From positions 1 to 15,085 of the forward strand of contig CASBHZ010000074.1 in assembly GCA_949123685.1 (NCBI GenBank): a stretch of DNA of 15,085 bases, given 5' to 3'. This DNA comes from an uncultured Bacteroidales bacterium. GTDB taxonomy: Bacteria; Bacteroidota; Bacteroidia; Bacteroidales; Muribaculaceae. This document shows, in pieces, positions 7,460 through 15,085 of this stretch. The translations under genes were made by a program, and so were the position numbers. The number at the start of each line of letters is the position of its first letter. Position 1 is the first letter of the stretch. Below the pieces are notes generated by a model. It had not been told where the DNA came from. It did not search any database and saw only the letters and a list, made by a program, of their open reading frames with translations.

Positions 7460-7555
7460 CTAACCACTTACAACCACGGAACAACCACCTCAAGATGCAT
7501 AAAACCGATTAAGTGTAGATGTAAGATTGGTTGTTCCGTGGTTGTGAATGGTTGG
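7460..7555. repeat. Intergenic inverted repeat, copy 3
   Basis: This is the same unit as at 3198-3292 and 3604-3719: left arm 7460-7487, a loop containing AAGTGTAGATGTAAGAT, and right arm 7528-7555. The arms pair at 25 of 28 positions, the best-preserved copy in the window. It lies in the 447-bp gap between the lacZ-type gene and the NVEALA operon, upstream of the candidate operon promoter, so it separates the two transcription units. Confidence 0.85.
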
Positions 7556-7562
7556 AAAATAA

Positions 7563-7667
7563 TAACAACCATCTCTGGATACATAAAACCGTTTGTTTTT
7601 TTGTGTGTGGATACAGATCTGAGAGTAGATGTAAAAGTGGTTATTATGTGGTTATGAGCGGTTTGAG
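7563..7667. repeat. Degenerate further copy of the intergenic inverted repeat
   Basis: Immediately after copy 3 a second, more diverged unit follows: it starts with AACAACCAT, keeps GATACATAAAACCG and GTAGATGTAAAAGTGGTTATTATG from the loop and right arm, and ends in GAGCGGTTTGAGG. The left arm is shortened and the loop carries an AT-rich expansion, so pairing is weaker than in copy 3. It lies just beyond the lacZ-type terminator. Confidence 0.7.
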
Positions 7668-7710
7668 GATAAAAACAGACACCCGATACGAAGTAAGACG
7701 TATCGGGTGT
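7668..7710 (-). terminator. Intrinsic terminator after the beta-galactosidase gene
   Basis: ACACCCGATACG (7679-7690) and CGTATCGGGTGT (7699-7710) form a perfect 12-bp stem with an 8-nt loop. On the minus strand CTGTTTTTAT follows the stem, giving the U-run of a Rho-independent terminator. It lies 33 bp after the beta-galactosidase stop codon. Confidence 0.88.
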
Positions 7711-7742
7711 GAAAAAGTGTTATTGTCTTGTATTATCAGCTA

Positions 7743-10940
<3,198 letters not shown>

Positions 10941-11573
10941 TCACTCAGGCGTTTCGAGCAGCAACGTGTCAATTTCAGTCTGAGCCGATGTCTGGACGAC
11001 AGGATCGAAACTCTCACTCAACGATATGGTATCCTTCTCTTCAAGATCAGTCATCGTGTCTTTCACCGGTTCCTTGGGAGCCTCATCCTGATAAGTGAAT
11101 ATAGGCTCTTCAACGATACTGTCTTGCATAAGGATAGGATTCTCTTCATCCTCGCTATTCCCATTACGTGGATTCATGTTTATTTCCCCGCTGTTAAGTG
11201 TAGTTGTCGTCATTAACATGCCGAACACAAGGAAGAGGAGACATATAGCGCTCAGAAGTTTGTCAATTCCCAAGAAACGAATTTCATGACATTCGGAGGT
11301 TCCTTTTTTCAATACCCTGCATATGAGAGCCGCCATCGGGCAGGCTGAACCTAAAAGCCATATAACAGACACGATAGACAAAGCCATGAATCCGACTTCC
11401 GGACCAAGGAGACCCACAAATCCCAAAAGCACACCGACAACACCGGCAGTCACAATCAGCCACGCCCCGACAGAAACCAACGCGTCCTTTCCGCTTGTGA
11501 CTCCCCCGAAATCAGAATATTGCCTAAAAAAGGGTATTATGAAATATCTTTCAAAAAAACCGATATGAGTCAT
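10941..11573 (-). CDS. Hypothetical three-helix membrane protein
   Basis: A 210-residue protein of no family I recognise. Three hydrophobic segments (about 31-56, 61-86 and 104-124) are likely membrane helices. The N-terminus is aromatic and basic (FFERYFIIPFFRQY). Residues 130-210 form a soluble tail rich in Glu, Asp, Thr and Pro, probably disordered. The loop between helices 2 and 3 has two cysteines nearby (Cys85, Cys95). It lies between the phage-like block and the beta-galactosidase gene on the same strand, 69 bp before the latter. The only visible promoter for it ends four bases before the ATG, so translation may be leaderless. It has no apparent phage or sugar-use signature. Confidence 0.7.
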   Translation of the reverse strand: MTHIGFFERYFIIPFFRQYSDFGGVTSGKDALVSVGAWLIVTAGVVGVLLGFVGLLGPEVGFMALSIVSVIWLLGSACPMAALICRVLKKGTSECHEIRFLGIDKLLSAICLLFLVFGMLMTTTTLNSGEINMNPRNGNSEDEENPILMQDSIVEEPIFTYQDEAPKEPVKDTMTDLEEKDTISLSESFDPVVQTSAQTEIDTLLLETPE

Positions 11574-11577
11574 GATG

Positions 11578-11609
11578 CAAATATACGAATATTAATTAGT
11601 TTTTGCAAA
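11578..11609 (-). promoter_or_regulatory. Bacteroides-type promoter of the membrane-protein gene
   Basis: On the minus strand TTTG (11606-11609), a 20-nt spacer and TATATTTG (11578-11585) match the Bacteroides consensus TTTG-N19-21-TAnnTTTG at every specified base. The box ends four bases before the ATG at 11573, so transcription should begin at or within a few bases of that start codon. A start this close implies leaderless or nearly leaderless mRNA. Confidence 0.75.
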
Positions 11610-11663
11610 CAATGAACCTTTTGACTTTCAATATTGCACTTTTTGTCTCTTCCTTTTGGCATT

Positions 11664-12248
11664 TCAGTCCATTATCTCGCGAATCTTACAAGCCGTCTTC
11701 TCCACCACTTCAGATATTAAGCGCCGGGGAATCCATAACGAGTCGCCCGATTCGAGAAGCGGCACCGGCAAGTATCCGGCACGCTCCACGAAGGCACCGG
11801 GATCGGAAGACCCTATAAATTCGAGTCTCTTCCTGCATCTGCCTTCCACTATCGCCACCGCAGGTGATTTCCTTATATTCATACGCGACGGACGCGGCGC
11901 GAAACGCAGTGAATACACCGATGAATCCGAAGAAACAGCCGTGGTGACGGAGCGCTTCCAATCACTCATCCGGAACACGATCAGACGCAAAAAGTCGCAC
12001 GGTAATTCCAATTCGCCTCGACCCGGTGACACCCATTCAAAATCGGCATCCATCTCCAGCCATTCGTCAATATTCCCTCTGTCGGCATTCATGACAACAT
12101 GCTCCGCAATATCGGGAACCACCTCGGCTATAAGGTCTGCAAGACAAGTATGAGGATAACCGAACTCAGTCTTGTCCATAATTATTTCCTCGTTTTCATC
12201 GAGGTATTTAATCACTTTCGATATAATTTCACGTATTTTAATTTTCAT
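11664..12248 (-). CDS. Possible phage head-tail connector/adaptor protein
   Basis: A 194-residue soluble protein. The N-terminal part is helical (residues 1-20 and 36-56), residues 78-100 read RGELELPCDFLRLIVFRMSDW, and the end (175-193) is again helical. The LP-x-DFLRL pattern between helical segments resembles connector and tail-adaptor proteins of double-stranded DNA phages, where such helices line the head-tail junction. Its place two genes after a capsid-like protein, on the same strand, fits. The assignment rests on pattern and position, not on a recognised family motif. A 7-bp repeat array begins only four bases before its ATG, so its translation-start region lies within repeat sequence and has no Shine-Dalgarno-like element. 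Confidence 0.5.
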   Translation of the reverse strand: MKIKIREIISKVIKYLDENEEIIMDKTEFGYPHTCLADLIAEVVPDIAEHVVMNADRGNIDEWLEMDADFEWVSPGRGELELPCDFLRLIVFRMSDWKRSVTTAVSSDSSVYSLRFAPRPSRMNIRKSPAVAIVEGRCRKRLEFIGSSDPGAFVERAGYLPVPLLESGDSLWIPRRLISEVVEKTACKIREIMD

Positions 12249-12252
12249 GTTG

Positions 12253-12465
12253 GTTTTAGGTTTTAGGCGTTAGGCGTTAGGCGTTAGGCTTTAGATGTAT
12301 TCTGAAAACTGAAAACCTATAGCTGAAAACTATTCAGGCGTTAGGCTTTAGGCTTTAGAATGGCTATCACCTAACGCCTAATGCCTAAAGCCTAAAGCCT
12401 AAAGCCTAAAGCCTAAAGCCTAACACTAAAGCCTAATGCCTAAAGCCTAACACTAAAGCCTAAAC
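12253..12465. repeat. Opposed arrays of a 7-bp repeat
   Basis: Six tandem units of the GCGTTAG/GCTTTAG/GTTTTAG type occupy 12253-12294 and three more 12338-12358. The complementary type (CCTAAAG, CCTAACG, CCTAATG) runs from 12370 to 12465 in about fourteen units, some shortened to six bases. The two orientations can fold on each other into a long imperfect hairpin. Between the two forward arrays lies a short stretch with CTGAAAACTGAAAAC and another CTGAAAACT. The array reaches to within two bases of the stop codon of the 74-residue gene and four bases of the next ATG. Units vary and no spacers separate them, so it is not a CRISPR array. Confidence 0.9.
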
Positions 12466-12467
12466 TC

Positions 12468-12692
12468 TCACTTCCCCTTCTCTGTTTTGAGGAGAAGTAT
12501 CTTTCTTTTTTTAAACCAGTGACTTTGCTCTATGAGGTGGATCACTGCCGGATTGTCAGTAGTGAACGTGGCGGGAGACACGCCATATCCGGTAACGGCT
12601 CCACCTGTGAAATGCACGCGCAACGTGGTGCGCCCCACCGGGATGAGCGCATTCCATTCCATCATCCCGGCTACTCCATATGTTTTCTTCAT
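12468..12692 (-). CDS. Small conserved-looking protein in the phage block
   Basis: A 74-residue soluble protein with no signal peptide or membrane segment. It opens MKKTYGVAGMMEWNALIPVG and contains alternating beta-type stretches (TTLRVHFTGG) followed by TGYGVSPATFTTDNPAVIHLIE and a basic end. It resembles small hypothetical proteins that accompany capsid genes in Bacteroidales phages and prophages, but I cannot name a family; a capsid accessory role is possible by position. Opposed 7-bp repeat arrays flank it: the upstream one ends 17 bases before its ATG and the downstream one begins two bases after its stop. It therefore looks like a self-contained cassette between the capsid and connector genes. 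Confidence 0.65.
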   Translation of the reverse strand: MKKTYGVAGMMEWNALIPVGRTTLRVHFTGGAVTGYGVSPATFTTDNPAVIHLIEQSHWFKKRKILLLKTEKGK

Positions 12693-12708
12693 AATAGTTA
12701 TTTTTAAA

Positions 12709-12795
12709 GCTTTAGGTTTTAGGCTTTAGGTTTTAGAAATTTGTTGCAAAGAGCCTAAAGCCTAACGCCTAAAACCTAAAACCTAATGCCTAAAG
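12709..12795. repeat. Opposed 7-bp repeat arrays after the capsid gene
   Basis: Four units of the GCTTTAG/GTTTTAG type (12709-12736) face six of the CCTAAAG/CCTAACG/CCTAAAA/CCTAATG type (12754-12795) across a 17-nt loop. They can form a hairpin of about 28 bp. The array ends one base before the stop codon of the capsid-like gene. It has the same units and orientation order as the array at 12253-12465, so the two presumably share an origin. It may serve as an mRNA-processing or pausing hairpin between capsid and downstream genes. Confidence 0.9.
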
Positions 12796-12796
12796 C

Positions 12797-14317
12797 TTAT
12801 CCCACCTCAATTTCCCCCGCATAGGGTTGCCACCCGTTTTTCTCGGATCCATCGTCTCCTACCACTTTGACAGCCTGCCAGATCTGACCGATACGTGCCG
12901 AGGGTGACATCCCGGGACAATCGGCTGTAAGGTAGAACACGTCGCCCGGAAGCGCATCTTCCGGCGCCGATTCGCTATTCCACATGCGGAATGAGAACGA
13001 CCCTTCGGTAGGCTTGTCGCCGTCCCCGTCTATCCAGATATGACAACTCCCCTTAAGGGCAAGCGCATCCCAAATCAAGATACCGTTGCGGGTTGCCTCT
13101 TCCCCATCCACCCTATCACTGAAGCTGTGTTCCGCCGAATAGACATAGTGAACAAGGCGATTTTCCCCGATCAATGCGGCAGAATTGCTCCACCCAAGGC
13201 GATCAAGAGTCGGCTCCCGCTTTATCTCGATGTCTCCAAAGACAGTATGGAAATTAGTCACGGTCCACCCTACCGAATTGACTTTTGTGGTTATCTGTAT
13301 CTCCGGATGCTTCGAGAAGTCGATGCATTGTATCTGCTCAAGAAGATTCTTGCCTGCAAGCAGAAGTGCCGTCTTCGGAACATCTTCACCAGTGAAAAAC
13401 ATTTTAGCGAGGGCGATAACATCTTCCACGGTCCATTTGCCCTTGTGCATAAGCTCCCGCTTGAACTGCCAACGCAAACCTTCCGTGCAATACACATATT
13501 GCAAACCCATGCGGGGGACGTTCATCTTGAACTTTCCGGCACGTCCCGCCCAAAGGGTGCGGTTGCCCCTGACTTTGAAATTGGCAATCGCCTGCTCCGC
13601 GATTATAGCTTTCGAAAAAGGTATGCGCTTACGCTGCGATTCAAAATAGTCTGACACCACCTGGTTCATGCCGCGTTTCTGAAGATAAATCTTTGTGGGC
13701 TGAGGCACTATCAGATCCGGATCCACCTCTTTCTGCGTCTCGTAGAGGGAGTTGGCAAGAATCACGATCTTAGTGCCCGCCGGTATGCGGGGCACACTCG
13801 AAAATTCATCTTCCCGCTGAGACTTACGCCCATTGACGGCACGCACCACAGGATTATTGGTGGTAGGATCCACAGCAACCACGAACAACATCAATTCCTT
13901 ACCCGGCGTGCGGGTATCTCCATCGGGAGTGTAACCGTCAACACCTTTCACCAGCAAAGTGGTGTAGGGTCTCGGAAGGTTCTGGTCCTGAGCCAACAGT
14001 GGCAATGTAACCTGCATCTTGTTCTGTTCGTCGACATCTTCAGCGACAGTGATCAGACTACGGGCTTCGTCAATCATATAATGCTCCACCTCCGGACTGT
14101 TCACCTTAACCCGCTTGGCGCGCAACATCAGATTCATCAAAGGGGTATCATCCGAATTAAATCGGAACAATTCGTCGTCAATATCGCTTTCCACGAAAGA
14201 TCCGGCAGCAATGCCACCTGTAGCTTCGATAGTTGCCGACACAGTCGCAGGCGCGCCCGGCACCTGAGTCTGAAGGTTTGCCGTTCCGGAAACGGGATTC
14301 AAATTTTCTGCATTCAT
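12797..14317 (-). CDS. Phage major capsid-like protein
   Basis: A 506-residue soluble protein. Residues 1-35 are Ala/Thr/Pro-rich and flexible; residues 45-85 (DELFRFNSDDTPLMNLML, then KVNSPEVEHYMIDE) resemble the N-arm that precedes the shell domain in several phage capsid proteins. The middle part holds long mixed alpha/beta stretches, for example DPDLIVPQPTKIYLQKRG and a following QVVSDYFESQRKRIPFSKA. The C-terminal 90 residues look like an added beta-rich domain (CHIWIDGDGD onwards). Size, composition and placement directly after a scaffold-like gene fit an HK97-fold capsid protein, but I cannot name the specific family, and the fold is inferred. No frame disruption is seen, so the gene appears intact. 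Confidence 0.62.
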   Translation of the reverse strand: MNAENLNPVSGTANLQTQVPGAPATVSATIEATGGIAAGSFVESDIDDELFRFNSDDTPLMNLMLRAKRVKVNSPEVEHYMIDEARSLITVAEDVDEQNKMQVTLPLLAQDQNLPRPYTTLLVKGVDGYTPDGDTRTPGKELMLFVVAVDPTTNNPVVRAVNGRKSQREDEFSSVPRIPAGTKIVILANSLYETQKEVDPDLIVPQPTKIYLQKRGMNQVVSDYFESQRKRIPFSKAIIAEQAIANFKVRGNRTLWAGRAGKFKMNVPRMGLQYVYCTEGLRWQFKRELMHKGKWTVEDVIALAKMFFTGEDVPKTALLLAGKNLLEQIQCIDFSKHPEIQITTKVNSVGWTVTNFHTVFGDIEIKREPTLDRLGWSNSAALIGENRLVHYVYSAEHSFSDRVDGEEATRNGILIWDALALKGSCHIWIDGDGDKPTEGSFSFRMWNSESAPEDALPGDVFYLTADCPGMSPSARIGQIWQAVKVVGDDGSEKNGWQPYAGEIEVG

Positions 14318-14335
14318 TTTCTTAAATTCTATTGG

Positions 14336-14401
14336 TTAGTGGTTAATGTTTAATTAAGTAGTAGCTTAATGTTTAAGCAAGTAATATGTAAGTTAGTGGT
14401 T
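14336..14401. repeat. Short direct repeats between scaffold-like and capsid-like genes
   Basis: TTAGTGGTT occurs at 14336-14344 and 14393-14401, and TTAATGTTTAA at 14343-14353 and 14366-14376. They fill the AT-rich 96-bp spacer between the two genes. This may be simple local duplication; I see no promoter box in it. Confidence 0.6.
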
Positions 14402-14413
14402 CAGTATACTTTA

Positions 14414-14995
14414 TCATCCGGCATCTCTGGCAAGATCGAATATCGACGAGACCCGACGCGATGAGCGGCTTGCATTCCCTTGCCCCGACGGATGAGGAAG
14501 TCCGTCGGAATCGTCCGGCTTCATATATTTCTCGGCAATCTGCGCATTACGTCCATGCAGCTCCCCTTCCGCAAATGCCTTGGCAACTGCATTCTCATAG
14601 TCAAGTCCGCGCAACGCTATTTCCAACAATTCCACCGTAAGCGCACCCGTGCGCCACGCTTCTCCAATATCCCCGAGCAGCTTCACGCCCTGCTCCATCT
14701 GACCTGCAGGTATTTCTCGTCCTTTGGCAAAAGATTCTGCCGCCAATTGAAACTCCGGTGTTATTCCTAAATCAGAATTATTTCCCTCACCTGCATCTTC
14801 ATTACACGAAAATCCATTATTTTCTTCGGATTCATCGGGAATTGCGACATCGTCATTACATGTTTCAGATATTTCTTTTCCCGGAAAGAGATCTCCCGAC
14901 ACGTCATCGAGCAACTCTCCATTCACCGGAGGAACAGTTTTCTCTTCAGGATTCTGCTCACACCTGTCTTCTTTCTTTTTTAATATCTTCAGCAT
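14414..14995 (-). CDS. Possible phage scaffold protein
   Basis: A 193-residue soluble protein. A short basic start (residues 1-9) is followed by a long acidic, low-complexity region (about 11-78). A helical part (about 79-160) ends in GELHGRNAQIAEKYM, and a short tail carries GLPHPSGQG. An acidic, helix-rich, poorly ordered protein placed directly before a capsid gene is the usual profile of a capsid scaffold; similar proteins ending in an EGRNA-type helix and a short tail occur in Bacteroidales prophages. The role is inferred from composition and position, as scaffolds are poorly conserved. The ATG at 14995 lies 90 bp from the window edge; in those bases I see no consensus promoter, so transcription probably starts further right. 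Confidence 0.5.
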   Translation of the reverse strand: MLKILKKKEDRCEQNPEEKTVPPVNGELLDDVSGDLFPGKEISETCNDDVAIPDESEENNGFSCNEDAGEGNNSDLGITPEFQLAAESFAKGREIPAGQMEQGVKLLGDIGEAWRTGALTVELLEIALRGLDYENAVAKAFAEGELHGRNAQIAEKYMKPDDSDGLPHPSGQGNASRSSRRVSSIFDLARDAG

Positions 14996-15085
14996 AATTT
15001 ATAAATATTAAGAAGTTGTTTAAAAATAAATGTGAAATTTGGGGCGGCTCTCTTTTGAATAAAATTCATTTAAGGCAAAGGAGCA

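Noticed and set aside
12253..12465. CRISPR array or telomere-like repeat
   Set aside because: Units are 7 bp, variable and without spacers, and orientation flips; similarity to eukaryotic TTAGGC-type telomere repeats is superficial, as all flanking genes are bacterial or phage-like.
13040..13654. 204-residue plus-strand reading frame
   Set aside because: It is antisense to the capsid-like gene, with no recognisable motif; codon bias of the opposite gene explains it.

Overview
The window looks like chromosomal DNA of a gut-type Bacteroidales bacterium, possibly Muribaculaceae or a relative. The support is a set of Bacteroidales-typical families (6-bladed beta-propeller lipoproteins with a G-x-GP-(D/E)-E-(F/Y) motif, an NVEALA peptide, a DUF1573 lipoprotein, a secreted GH2 beta-galactosidase) and one excellent Bacteroides-type promoter (TTTG, 20-nt spacer, TATATTTG). 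Every gene I can support is on the minus strand, so transcription runs from high to low coordinates.

Right part (about 11660-15000): a block that looks like phage virion assembly genes: acidic scaffold-like protein, major-capsid-like protein, a 74-residue protein of unknown role, and a possible head-tail connector. It stops abruptly, with no tail, lysis or integration genes in view. Arrays of a 7-bp repeat in opposing orientations bracket the 74-residue gene. Next come a three-helix membrane protein whose promoter sits almost on its start codon, and a periplasmic beta-galactosidase ending in a strong hairpin terminator.

Left part (about 232-7300): a secreted-protein region centred on a short NVEALA-type peptide with four cysteines. 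Its neighbours are a thioredoxin-like/DUF1573 lipoprotein upstream and a beta-propeller lipoprotein that overlaps its end. Two more beta-propeller lipoproteins and a transglutaminase-like lipoprotein follow. The peptide, the redox-like lipoprotein and the first propeller form one tight operon. The third propeller and the transglutaminase-like gene form another, coupled by an overlapping TGATG.

Between these modules lie large intergenic inverted repeats of related sequence (60-203, 3198-3719, 7460-7667) and a separate 180-bp palindromic, MITE-like element (4881-5059). The best candidate for an undescribed system is the NVEALA peptide with its redox-like partner and propeller lipoproteins. Families were assigned by reading motifs, without database searches.
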